Part shown: piece after piece, positions 1 to 13,198 of the stretch
How positions within the stretch are numbered: position 1 is the first letter of the stretch
Layout of the letters: each line of letters begins with the position of its first letter
Source of the DNA: Magnolia sinica
Taxonomy: Eukaryota; Streptophyta; Magnoliopsida; Magnoliales; Magnoliaceae
Length of the DNA: 64,000 nt
Assembly: GCF_029962835.1 (NCBI RefSeq)
Contig: NC_080583.1
Coordinates: 72,649,158 to 72,713,157, forward strand
Direction of reading: 5' to 3'
Program-made: the position numbers and the translations under genes
The notes under the pieces: generated by a model
Database searches by the model: none
Seen by the model: the letters and a program-made list of their open reading frames with translations, nothing else
Told to the model about the DNA's origin: nothing

Positions 1-54
1 AAAGTATATAACCTCAATTGCAAGCCCAAAATAAGAAGAATGCCAGGAGAATAC

Positions 55-118
55 CAAGGTCATTCATAAAATCAGCTACTAAACGCCACATCTTAGCACT
101 GCTATCCAGATTAGAACC
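55..118 (-). CDS. RUS3: RUS3 exon 7
   Basis: 64 nt encoding [20 protein letters not shown] then L and the first base of a Gly codon. Acceptor TTTTATCAG, donor CCTTG-GTATTC. Intron 7 starts at 54 and leaves the window. Confidence 0.92.
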
Positions 119-2309
119 CTGATAAAATACAATTATTAGGAAGTATTTTCTTAAAAAAAGTGATTAGAATAAATTAAAATAATAGAATACAAAACTCAAT
201 TTGGTTTAACCTTAAGCATCTACATCAGCAAGCATGGAATATAATTGTAGATATAGAGAGAGATGCTCACATCCAACAGGTTGGACTGTTAATTTGTTGT
301 CCACCGAACAGATATTTTTCATCCTATCATGTTTGCGCAGCATCCAACCATTTGTTGTCCAATGAACGGATATTTTGCATCCTATCATATTTACAAGACA
401 TCCAACCAGTGCGGAAAGTTGGCACCACCATGAGAATCACCTTGTGCAAAAATCAGCCTAATCCACCCATTAGGTGTGCACCCCAATATATATATATTTT
501 TATATCTGCGGTTGTCCAGTTGTTTTCTATACTGGGACCCGCATAATGAGTGGAATGGGCTATTTTTTCACTAGAAGATCCTTATGTTGAGGCCAATACA
601 TCAGAAAGGATGAAACCAGTGTTCGAAATATCTGCATCACCTTACGTATCGCACCTTTGGGATATGGATACATATCGGTTACCGCATGGGATATATCGGT
701 TGTATCGCGTAATGTATCATTGTTGTTAGAAACATGGGGAAACATTGGAAAATTGGTCGAATTTTTCAATAAAACTTGAGTGAATGTTAAAAAAGACATC
801 AATACATACTTACAAATCAAAACATTACAAAAAACAAGTGCACATAATAGGTTTTCTTTGTATGGGGTCCTAATCTATGCGTTGTCTAACTGAATTGATG
901 CAAGTATATTCAAAGTCAATTAATATAATTTATAAATGTAACAAGATGTGTGGAAACACAAGCAATACATTCAAAAGCAAACAAGAATCACTAGATCAGG
1001 TTACATCCATGTTTCATTTTATGTTTGGATATAAATATTGCAACGATGCGAGAAATTGGGAAATTTTGATTTTATTATTTTTTTTTTCAATTTTCCGCAA
1101 CTCGGCCCATCTCCTCCAAATCTTGAAATTGAAGCTCCCAATCCATGATTTTTCATCAAAGATTGTAACAATTTGACACTGATTTAACATGATTTATAGA
1201 AAGAAAAAAAAAAGGATCAAAAATTTAAAAAAATGCTCACCGGATCAAACATGTGGGATATATCCCACTACTTATGTGTTTTGTATCACAAAAGTGCGAT
1301 ATAAGATATATCATGGGATATATCAGCCGATATCATCAATACTTAAAACACTGGTTGGAACTTAGAGACTAGTTGGACACTTCTCCAACCCATCGGATGT
1401 GAGCATCTCTCGTAGATGCGATACCAATTTTGTGTTTAATGTAAAGAAGCACAGTTCATGTGTGCAAAATATATAGAACAGCCAAAAAAATTATAACTTT
1501 GGAGCGATAATTAGGGAAGCTTGCTACGATTTTAAAAAAAGAAAGAAGAAAATCCATTGCAGAGGTATCTGATTGGATATGTACAGCAAGGCCCTTTTTT
1601 TTGGCTATGTACAGCAAGGCCCATCCATCGATGTGTACAAGGAGGCCCAACCAAAACAACTGTTATTATGTGAATAACACCCTGCGAAGCCCCTCCATAT
1701 AAGTCCAATCAACGACCGCTACAATGAATTTTCAGCCACTTGCTTCATTTCCTGTGGCTCTTATCAACAATGACTTTGCTCCTTACAAAAGTATAATGTG
1801 GATAGTTTCTTGAAATTACAACTATCCCACCATAGTTCTGTAAAAGCAGGAGTGCATTGTTCAAAACCCAATGAAAGTATAAAAGTTGCATTCAACATCT
1901 ACAACCAAAATGGCCCACCTGGTAAAAAGTGAATAAGATACCTCCAAGCATCCCAGTAAAATCCCTCAAAAACCACTGGCCAATTCAAAAGACCATTGTT
2001 AGCATAAGCTATAAGAAAAGAATGAGCATAGAAGTGGGAAAAAAATATACTGAAAATCTCATTCCCGCCCCCCCCCCAGAGAGAGAGAGAGAGAGAAGAT
2101 ACGAGGTTGCGGAAAAGAAATAGAAAGAGAGTCAGTCAGATATGCTCTAGCGTGTTGACAAAAACACCAACCGTACAACCCTATGAATACCATCGAAGTC
2201 CTAGATCGGATATGCTAGTTCTTAGAGTTTAGCACCTATATGAAGGAATGCAGCGCAGTTGTTCGAGCAGATCTTGCTGCTCTGATATCATTAGTTAAAC
2301 TTATGAAAG

Positions 2310-2343
<34 letters not shown>

Positions 2344-5300
2344 TTAGGGTTTAGGAGTGACACAACCTAAGGGATCCACTAACCAGAGAGATTAAACAAC
2401 CTAAGGGATCCACTAACCCTTTTATTATGAAGAACCTAATGCAAAATTACAGAACTGACCCTCGCTCTACAAAACCACATTTATTTAGATGTGGTGTGTG
2501 TAAATTAATAGCATGTGCACATCTATACAGTTCAACAGGTTCTTCCTCTTAGCTCTACACATCTCCATCAATTTTCTAACTAGACAAAACAACTACAATC
2601 GTTATCTCTCTGGCATAAGCCATACCGATATTTTGTTTCTCATCTTAGCCATTGTTTGTGCATTTTCCTTTGTTCTTGTAATCAATGTTCGAAATATTGG
2701 TATCGCGCTATGTATCGCACCCTTGGGATACAGATACGTATCGGTTATCGCACGGGATATATCGTTTGTATCGCATAATTTATCGCACTTTTGGGAAACA
2801 TGGGGAAACATGGGAAAAATGGTTGAATTTTTTAATGAAACTTTAGGGATGGTTAGAAAAGACCTTAATAAACACTTTCAAATAATATCTCAAAAAAAAG
2901 GTGCACATAATAAGTTTCCTTTGTATAGGGTCCTAAGTTATGCGATGTGTAACTCAACTAATGCAAATATATTTAAATTGAATGCATGACATTTATAAAT
3001 GTATCAAAGACATGTATAAAAACACAACCAATTCATTGAGATAATATCCTGAAATGATCTTTCAAAATTGTTGGACGGTGTAGATTTAAGACAAATACAT
3101 CATCCTAAGTCCTCACCTGGATTTCATGCAGAAGCCTTGGTAGAAGTTCGTGTGTTGGGAACCTAGGTGGGCTCACCGTGATGTTTGTGAGAAATCCACT
3201 CCGTCCATACGTTTTATGAGCTCATTTCAGGACATTAAACAAAAAATGAGCCAGATTCAATACTCAAGTGGGCTGAAAAATGAAGGATTGAACGTTCACA
3301 GTTGAAATATTCGTGGGGCCACGAAAGTTTTGAATCTGGTTAGTATGTGTTTTCAGTTCATCCCAGCAGGAATGATATTATGAAAAGTATGGATGGCATG
3401 TAAACATCACTGTCAACCCCAAGAAGGTTTTAACAGTAGAAATTTCCCTACTCACCTTTTCCTTTAGTGCGGCCCACTCGAGTCTTGGATCCCGTTCACT
3501 TTTTGTTTTAAGTCATAAAATGAGCTAACAAAATGGATGGACGGAGTGGATTTCTCACAAACATCACGGTGGGCCCCACCTATGTTTCTTACTAAAGTCT
3601 TTGGCAGGAAAGCCGCGTGGGAGTCTCACCTAATCCCTCCCGTGCGGACGAAGGCGGTTGGCTGGTGCGTTGACATCACCAAGTTATGTGGGTGCCATCA
3701 TGAGGTATGTGTTATATCCAAACCGTCCGTCCATTTGGTGAGCTAGTCGTATGGCTTGAGCCGAAAAATAAGGTAGATCAAATTATCAAGTGGACCACAC
3801 TGCAAAACATAATAGGGGATTTAACGTCTACCATTGAAACCATTTTGGGGTCACAAAAGTTTTGGATCAATATGATATTTTTTTTTTCCTCTTCATCCAG
3901 ATATGTGTGATCTTATGAATAGATTGGATGGAAAATAACATTATGGTGGGCCCTACAAACGTTTTAATGGTGAGAATCATTGTCCCACTGCTATTTATGG
4001 TGTGGTCCACTTGAGCTTTGGATATGACTCATTTTTTTAGTTCATGATCTAAAATGATCTCTCCAAATAGATGAACAGGGTTGATATAATAAATACATTA
4101 TTGTGTGGCCCATGTAACATTGATCTCCTTTGAACCATTGGTACAACTTGGAATGTCAGCGCTCATCTTTGCACCACACGCAACCACACATTGAGTAAAC
4201 TCTGTGGGGTCCACCATGATTTATATATTTTATCCACTCCTTTCATCCATTTTATCAGATATTAGGGTGAGCCCAAAATTGAAGTATATCCAAATCTCAA
4301 ATGGACCACACCATAGAAAACCGTATGAATTGAACATATACCATTGAAAAATTCTCGAGGGCCACAGAAGTTTTGGATCAAGATTATATTTATTTTTTAC
4401 AATCATCCTTGTTTTTTTGATCTTATGAACAGCTTGGATGACAAATAAACATCACTGTGGGGCCTAGAAAGGTTTCAACGGTGGAAATCATTATTCCCAA
4501 TGTTTCCCAGGGTATGGTCCACTTGAGCTTGGGATATGCTTCAATTTTGGGCTCAACCCCTTAAATGAGATGGAAAAAAGATTGGACGGTATGGATAAAC
4601 CACATACATTCGCAGTGGCCACACTGAGTTTTCTCAGTACAATAAGAGCGTACTGGACTCGGTATGAAATCCTATTTCGACATAGGGCGGAAGCCATTTT
4701 CGAAGAAAGGGAGGGTTCCAGACCTTCCGGAACCCTAAAATCCCCAAATCCTTCTCAATCAAACCCAACTTTCAAAAATTTTTACAGATTTTTCACCGAA
4801 ATCTCCGTTGATGTATCTCCGATTACGTGATCTTCACTTCCAAGTACCGAAATCCCCTTTTTCCTTATTATCGAAGAAAATCCTGTGATATCGTATGATA
4901 TATCGTGCAATACAAATATTTTTTCTTTTTTTTAAACTTCCTACTGGTTTCGTGTGGGTTTCGTGTCGCTGGCCAGCGATACCGATAATATCGACCGATA
5001 TATCGGCCAATATTATCGATATTGTGAACACTACTTGTAATTAGGTTTTCCCTCTCTCTCATCCACAGGAAGCTTTGCTCAAGGGGCTTTCATCCATGGG
5101 AGGTAAATCACGAAGGCCTTGGGAGCAAGTAAATGTATAGATTCTGGATTCAAAGAAGGTAGATCGGGCTTCGTATGTGAAATCAATTTGGAGAAGACCA
5201 ATGACAATATGAACTAGGATTTCCTCATTTATGTTGAGAAGGTTGGTTTTGGTGTTAGATGGAGAAGGTGGATGGTTGAATGCATCAGATCAGGTCCTCA

Positions 5301-8300
5301 TTTCTCCATTTTGATAAACAGATCTTCGAAAGACTTTTTCAAAGAGTCAAGGAGGCAAAAACAAGGCAACCCACTTTCACCGATCCTATTTGTTATTGTG
5401 GTGGAGGCTCTCAGCAACATGCTGTCGAAAGTTAATGAGACGGGGCTCATTTCAGAATTTATAGTGGATAATGCTAACTTAATGTAGGGGCATTTTCACA
5501 CCAGGCTCGAGTGGGGTCGCCTGTGGGGTACAGGGGCACACTTGGGGTGGGCGGGGCCCACGAGGGAGGTCTTGTATTCGAGACTCTACACCAGGAGTGA
5601 TTAATGGGCATTTCACACTGGGCTCGAGTGGGGTAGCCTGTGGGATGCGGGGACACACTCAGGGTGAGTGGCCTGTGTGAGGTGGTACCCATGTGATTTG
5701 GAGCCCACAAGGGGGGTTCGGCCGAGGTCCTAACCCATAAGATGTGGGGCCTGAGCTATAAGATAAAGGGATTAATTTGTCATACTCCAATAGTTCGAGC
5801 TTTTAGAGCAAGTGTTTAATTGTCCTACATCAAATTGGTATCAGAGCAGGAGGTCTCATGTTCAAGACTCCTCACCGAGGGTGATTAATGCAGGGGCATT
5901 TTCACACCGGGCTCGAGTGGGGTCGCCTGTGGGATACAGGGGCACACTCGGGGTGGGCGAGGCCCACGAGGGAAGTCTCGTGTTCGAGACTCCTCACCGG
6001 GGGTAATTAATGCGCATTTCACACCGGGCTCGAGTGAGGTAGCCTGTAGGATATGGAGAAACACTCGGGGTGGGTGGCCCGTGTGAGGCAGCACCCATGT
6101 GATTTGGAGCCCACCAGACGGGTTCGGCCGAGGTCCTAGCCCATGAGATGTGGGGCCCGAGCTATGAGATAAAGGGATTATTTCGTCATACTCTAACAAT
6201 TCGAGCTTTTAGAGCAAGTGATTAATTGTCCTGCATCATAACTTCCAAGTGTCTCATCTCCAATGTCCCAGCGATACCTTGCTTTTCTGTGATGCAAAGC
6301 CACGGGATGAACAATTTACGAATTATTATTAGGTGTTCTGAAGTGATTTTTGGGCTTAATTTAATCAAAAGTGAGATGATGGGTATTTGATTACTGAATG
6401 AAAATGTGACCAAGGCCAGTTTGGATGCGAGGTTCGATTGCTCCTATCAACCTATCCTGGCCTTCCTCTTTGCGTGAGTAAACCTCTAGAGCGTCTTTGG
6501 AATTCGATGGTGAAGAGAATGGAAAGAAGCTATCAAGTTGGAAATGCAGATATGTCTTTTCTAGGCCAAATTATTCCTACCACTTCTCTATTGTTGAATT
6601 TTCCACTATATTTCATGTCCCTCTTCAGATGTTCACTGAGTGTGGTCAAGGGGTTGGAGAAGTTGCAAAGAGATTTCCAATTGAAGGATTCTAGCAATAA
6701 TCATAAGATTTATGGCGATCAGAGTAGAATTTTTTTACTTGGCGACTCATCCTGACTACTTCAGTTTTGAGTCATAGCTTGCTTTAGTCAGGGGTAAATC
6801 AGCCCGACTCAAGGGGGAACAGGAGGGGTGGTGACTCATGGTACCACCCCATATAGTCCCTCCATGGGTCGGAGGTGTGCAAACCAAAAAATCTGGGAGG
6901 CGCAAGCATTAGGGTATTAAAGCAAATGAATTCGGCTCTGTTAGGCAAATGGTTGTGGCATTTTGGAATGGAAGATGAAGCATTGTGGAGGGGTGATCAA
7001 ATGCAAGTCCAGGACAAGAGGGGGGATGGCATTCCAAGAGTTCCTCTCTTTACAAGACTTCCCATATTTGGAAGGGTATTATGGGAGTCAAAGAAGATTT
7101 TGCTAAGGTAGTGGAAAGCACCCTTGTTGATGGTTCTCAGCTAAGGTTTTGGTAGGACGTCTAGAAAGTGTACAGCCATCAATTCCCTTGTCTATATTCA
7201 ATGAGAATCGATAAGGGGCCCCACTGCAGATCTTCTGTGGTCCAGCAGTCGAGCGTTTTGGTACCCTTGTTTTCATAGGGATCTTTGCAAAGAGGAGATT
7301 GGGGATTTTATATGTTGGGTTGCCCATTCGATTTAAGCCCTAGTGAGGAAGAGTGGGACTCAGGAAAATGGACGTAAAATAGTATTGGGACCTTCTCTAT
7401 TAAATCTTTATATGCATGTCTCCCATTTTAGGCCTTCATTTGGAGCATCCCCCACCAGGTGATTGCTTTTGGTTGGGCTTGTTGGGACATAGAGTGCTTA
7501 CTATGGACAATTTGAGGAATAGGAATTGGATTATTCCCAATGTTTGCATCCTTTGCCTTAGAGATGGTGAGTTTGTTGATTACCTCTTCATCCATTGCGA
7601 TTTGGTGGCGAGTCTATGGTGGCATTTTGCTTAGCTTTTTGAAATCTAATGGGTGACATCTGGGTCCATTTCTAGTTTCCTTTTGGCTTGGAAGGGGATT
7701 TCTAAGGGAAAAAATAAGGTGGACTCTTTGGAGGATTTGTTTGCTAGCAAGTCATTAGGCAATCTGGAAAGAGTGAAGTAACATAATCTCTTGTAATTCT
7801 TCCACCACTTGGCATGGGGTGTTTGACAAGGCATGAAATTGGGCCATTACTTTAGGCACTCATTCTAGAAGATTTTTCACATCATGATCAATCTTCTTTT
7901 GCCTCTTCTTTGGGGCCACTAGGCCAAATTCAACTCTTTATTTCGGATGATTCCTCGTCATCCTCTTTCAGCTAGTAGAGCCTTTTGGCTCCTTTTGTTT
8001 CTTTCTCAATAAAAGTCGCCATTTAAAATAAAATAAATGGCCTTTTGACATGTGAGAAGGGGCAAGTATGAAATCACAATAATACCTCTGCCAAATTTAT
8101 CAATCCTCTTCTCCACTAGGGATGTTTGAATACAATTTAGTTATAACTTAATTTAAACAGTAAGACTTAAATGAGCTAGTAAAAATCAATGTCATTGTCA
8201 CGAGGAATTGCACAATCCTCAAGACAAGTGAAATATACTCGGGTTTTCAATATGTACAAGTGGTGGCCATGGTTCAATGACCTAGACCAACAATATATTG

Positions 8301-11300
8301 GGCCTCACAATAGATTGAGCATTTCTTGTGTAGAAGATCATCTGTGCGTGAGCATTGGACTTGGGTCTCCCATGTTCACGCGTGTTAGTGTTGGGCCTGG
8401 GCCTCAGGCCCAAGTTTGTGTTATGTGCTTTAAATATTAATATAAAAAAATAAAAAATAAAATAAAATACCCTAGAGGCATGAGGGTTTTCTCATGTTCT
8501 CTCACTCTCTAATGCAAGGGCATTTTCACACTGAGCTCGAGTGGGGTCGCCTGTGGGATGCAAGGGCACGCTCGGGTGGGCAGGGCCACCGGGGAGGTCT
8601 CGTGTTCGAGACTTCTCATCGGGGGTGATTAATGCGCATTTCACACCGGGCTTGAGTGGGGTAGCCTGTTTGATGCGAAGACACACTCGGGGTGGGCGGC
8701 CTGTGTGAGGCGGTACCCATGTGATTTGGGGCCCACGAAGAAGGTTCGGCCAAGGTCTTAACCCATAAGATGTGGGGCCTGGGCTATGAGATAAAGGGAT
8801 TGATTCGCCATGCTCTAACAGTTCAAGCTTTTAGAGTAAGTGGTTAATTGTCCCGCATCAAATTGGTATCAAAGCAGGTCTCGTGTTCGAGACTCCTCAC
8901 CGAGGATGATTAATGCAGGGGCATTTTCACACCTGGCTCGAGTGGGGTAGCCCGTGGGATGCAGGGACACACTCGGGGTGGGTAACCCAAGTGATTTGGG
9001 GCCCACGAGGGAGGTCTCGTGTTCGAGACTCCTCACCAAGGGTGATTAATGCGCATTTCACACCGGGCTCGAGTGGGGCCCGTGGGATGCGGGGACACAC
9101 TCAAGGTGGGCGGCCCATGTGATTTAGGGCCCACGAGCCCACGAGGGTCTCGCGTTCGAGACCCCTCACTGGTGGTGATTAATGTAGGAGCATTTTCACA
9201 CTAGGCTCAAGTGGGGTCGCCTATGGGATGCAGGGGCACACTCGGGGTGGGCGGCGCCCACGGGGGAGGTCTCATGTTCAAGACTACTCACCGGGGGTGA
9301 TTAATGCGCGTTTCACACCGAGCTCAAGTGGGGTAGCCTGTGGGATGCCAGAACACACTCGGGGTGAGCGGCTTGTGTGAGGCGGTACCCATGTGATTTG
9401 GGGCCCACGAAGGGGGTTCTGCTGAGGTCCTAACCCATGAGATGTGGAGCCTGGGCTATGAGATAAAGGGATTGATTCGCCATGCTCTAACGGTTCGAGC
9501 TTTTAGAGCAAGTGGTTAATTGTCCTGCATCACTCTCTCACTCTCTCACCATATGCTGCTCACGCTAATCATTAGTGTTATTTGTTTATCTGTCCCTGAC
9601 AGTGGGACGTTTGACACGGTATTAGAGAATGTTCATAGTATCGGTATCGTTACATGTATCACTGGCTGGGATATGGAAATATGTATCGATATCACCGATA
9701 CCCGAAAATGTATCGTTTACTGGGGGAAACATTGGGGAAATTTGTATAATTTCCCAATGAAATTTCCGGAGGTGCTAAAATACACATATTTGCATATTTA
9801 GGAATCAAATAATTGAAACCTTATGGCGGTTACAATACGGGCGGTAATGACAATTACAGCCCTATAATGGTCAAAATTCCTTTTAAGGGAAAAGTGTATT
9901 GGCCCATTACATGCCTTTTAAAAAAAAAAAAAATCAAGCTCCACAGCCCCATATTGTGTATGGGCACCACCGTTACCGTTATGTAACCGTTGTTAAATAC
10001 CATGACTGAGAACCCAAGTCTACTTCAAATATCCTCAATGCAGGATCATGTAATTCATACATCGTCATTCGGAAACTTCATAAGGGTAAATATAAATGGA
10101 CTAAATCTTTAAAACTCAATAGTTTTTAGTAAATCGAGGCTTTGTACCAAGTTGGCATTTGCGACCATGGCTGCATCCAAGTCACATGGAATCTTTCGTA
10201 TTTTCAATAGGAAGATCATATAAAAGAAAAGGTTAGATGGAGGCAGGTAGCCTAGATATGAATGTCATAGCACCTAGAATAGGACATACTGAAATTAGAA
10301 TATAAATGCATCAATTTTATAAAAAAAAAAAAAATTGGAACTAGAATTATGCCACCATAGATAACTTGTTACCTGAAATGTGGCACTGATGACAGTTGCA
10401 GATTTCTGACCAACTCCAATAGCACTCAAGAGAGCCTATTAGCATTTGTAAAGCACTCTCAAATTAATAAAAGTTCCAAGAATATAAAGTATGACCAACA
10501 GTTCCCACAAGGTATAGATTTTTAATTACATAAAACCATACATAAAGTTTTTCAAAGTTACCTGAGTAGAAAGCATGCTGCGTATATAGGTTGACAGGCC
10601 CTAAAGCAAATTTCATCAAGCATTAATTCACAACTCAGTGGTATCATTCTAATGCACCTTCATAGAAGGATTCACCATTACCTGCAAGGAATCCCATACT
10701 TGGAATTGAACGTAATCAGGTGTCACGCTGCTCGGAAAGCCCTGAACAAACCCACCTTTGAAATGAAAACACATTGAGATAACTACTAAATCTGTAAGTC
10801 AGACACTGAAAGGAGATGCTAGAAGGGTTTAGGGTTTGGTTGCATCTGGGTTGAAGTATATCTGGGGCAGAACTCCTGAGGATCCAAGCCCAAGCCTGGG
10901 CCACCTGTGAGCAAAGTGAGCTTATGCCCATCCAGGCCACTAGTCAAATTCTCTGTCAATACTGTTAAATAACTTGGACAGGCTGGGTTGCTCTATTGAA
11001 CCTTCAGTCAAACTCAAGCCTATGCTCAGCTAAGTTGTCCAACCTGAAAAGGTCAGGCCCAAGCCCAGTCAGATCTGCCTCTATTTGGGGTAGAACCAGG
11101 ATAGCCTAACCCACTTGCAACCAATAAAACATGGCAACTCCAGAAAACTAGACATGAAAAGACATCCATATGGTCATATGATACTACTGAATTTTTCCTA
11201 AGAGTATGATAGTTTGAGAATTGAAACACAAAAATATTGGTCCATATATAGCCTGGCTTTGACTAAACATTTTGTTTGCTTGGCATTGGAGAGAAACTAC

Positions 11301-13139
11301 CTCCATTGCTAGCGTCTCAGCCAAGGTTGGGGCTTCACGCCTTTTCTCTGTTTTTGGAACTCACTTTCCTCAATTTTCATTTAGTTTGTAAACTTATCGG
11401 CAAAGATAGTCCGGTTGCCTCCATTACATTTTCAACAGAAGACTCTTTTTTAAGAAGATGAAAACACGATTGCCATCACCTGAACTAAATGACAAAAACA
11501 CCCTTATCACCACCCACTCTCTCAGCAGAAAACCCTACCCCATTGGTGCACTCTCCTTTCTCACACCAACCACCGCACGGGATTCATTGATCACACCCCT
11601 ACCACAGTATGCACTCACCTCTTGAGCTGCATTGTCTTTAGTGGTGGAAGTAGTAAGAAGAAGGAAACGGAGAAGAAGAAGAGAAGAAGCAAAGGTATTT
11701 TTAAAATTTTTTAATTATTTTTTATTTGTATTACAGATTTAGCGTTTTCGATTTGTGGGGCCCCATAATCAATCAAAGTGACTGAAAAGTAGGGGCTTTT
11801 GATTTGTCACGCCAACTCAACAAACAGATGGCAGTAATTTCACCAAAACCTCCTGACTATTTTAGGGTTTTTGATTTGTAGGCCCGAAAATCAATTTAAT
11901 TCACTAAAAATTTGGGGCTTTTATTTTGTGGGGCCCAATCAACTGACAAATGCCATTAACATTAGCAAAAGCCCCTTACTGATGTGGGGTTTTTTATTTG
12001 TGGGCTCCACGATCAATCTTATTCCCTCAAGAATTGGGGCTTTTGATTTGTGGGGCCCACTCGAACCAATCAAATGCACTAATATCAGCAAAAGCCCCTT
12101 ACAGATTTGGGGAATTTGATTTTTTGATAATCAATCTAATGATTCTAATTCGCTGAAAAATCGGGGCTTTGCCATGCCAACTCTATTGAAAGTGTATTGT
12201 ATTCTTTTGTGCGTGTGTATGGCTGTCATGTAATCCTGTGGAGCATTGTTCCTTTTCCTTCAACTTATGCGCATGTGTGTGTTAGTCTTTTGACTAACTA
12301 CAACACAACACTTCTTGCCCTAGCCATCTCTCCCTCTCTCCCCTTTCTCTTTTCTCCTTCTCCAGATTTCTTGTGCAGCAGATTTCTACTTGGTATCAGA
12401 GACTCTGTATCTAGATGACACTGTCGTTTAGGACATCCATCTTTATCTAAGCTAAAACTTATCTTTCCTTCTATTAACGTTCTTAAACCATTATGTTGTG
12501 ATACATGTGAATTTTCTAAACATCATAGAATTGTGTTTCCTTCCAGCTCGACTGGACAAAAACCTATACCTTTTGAACTTGTTCATTCTGATGTTTGAGG
12601 TCGGCGCCTATTGATTCTACCTTTGGTTACAAATATTTTGTGTCTTTCATTGATGACCATTCTTGAATGACATGAATCTATCTTATGAAGTTTAAACATG
12701 AAGCGTTTGATATATTCAAAGCCTTTTATAATGAAGTTATCAACTAATTTCAATGTTCCATCAAAATTCTTCGCTCTGACAATGGAGGTGAATATATATA
12801 TCGAAATGCTTCTTGAGTTTTTTTGTGGAATCATGGTATACTATCTCAGACTTCTTGCCCAAGGAATCCCCAACAAAATGGTGTTGCTGAAAGGAATAAT
12901 CGTCACCTTCTTAAAGTTACTAATGCTCTCCTCCTCAACATGAATCTTCCAAAACGTTTTTGAGATGATGCCTTACTGCTACTTTTCTTGTTAATATACT
13001 ACCATCTCGAATTCTACAAAATAAATCTTCTTTTGAAATCCTCCATCCTCATGACAAAGCCTTTCCATTATCCCCCAAAGTTTTTGGATGCACTTTTTTG
13101 GTTCACAAACTTGATGGTAGTAATGACAAGTTAAGTTCT

Positions 13140-13198
<59 letters not shown>

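Larger units (their letters stand above)
186..1441. mobile_element. Outer foldback element, about 1.25 kb, in RUS3 intron 6
   Basis: The left arm (about 186-290) and right arm (about 1384-1441) are inverted copies: AGATGCTCACATCC plus GGTTGG on the left, CCAACC plus GGATGTGAGCATCT on the right, extending outward through CATCTAC and AATTTGG segments. No protein is encoded. A second TIR element (614-1356) is nested inside. Confidence 0.6.
5066..8035 (+). pseudogene. L1-type LINE, decayed pol, split by a TRIM insertion
   Basis: Plus-strand non-LTR retrotransposon in RUS3 intron 5. Before the break: QGAFIHGR, then [32 protein letters not shown] and [13 protein letters not shown] with [18 protein letters not shown], the RT palm and thumb. 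After the break (from 6245): [21 protein letters not shown], later [20 protein letters not shown] with LLGKWLWHF, and the C-terminal zf-RVT region [20 protein letters not shown] with the downstream [12 protein letters not shown]. The TRIM at 5481-6238 sits just before the expected FADD catalytic box, and that box has decayed on the far side. Several stops and frameshifts; an extra stretch of about 110 bp near 6740-6860 has no LINE counterpart. The 3' end is about 8035 near TCTCAATAAAA. No target duplication recognised. Confidence 0.85.

Noticed and set aside
5474-6199. Proline-rich frames in the TRIM LTRs
   Set aside because: They lie in LTR sequence, differ between copies and have no domain.
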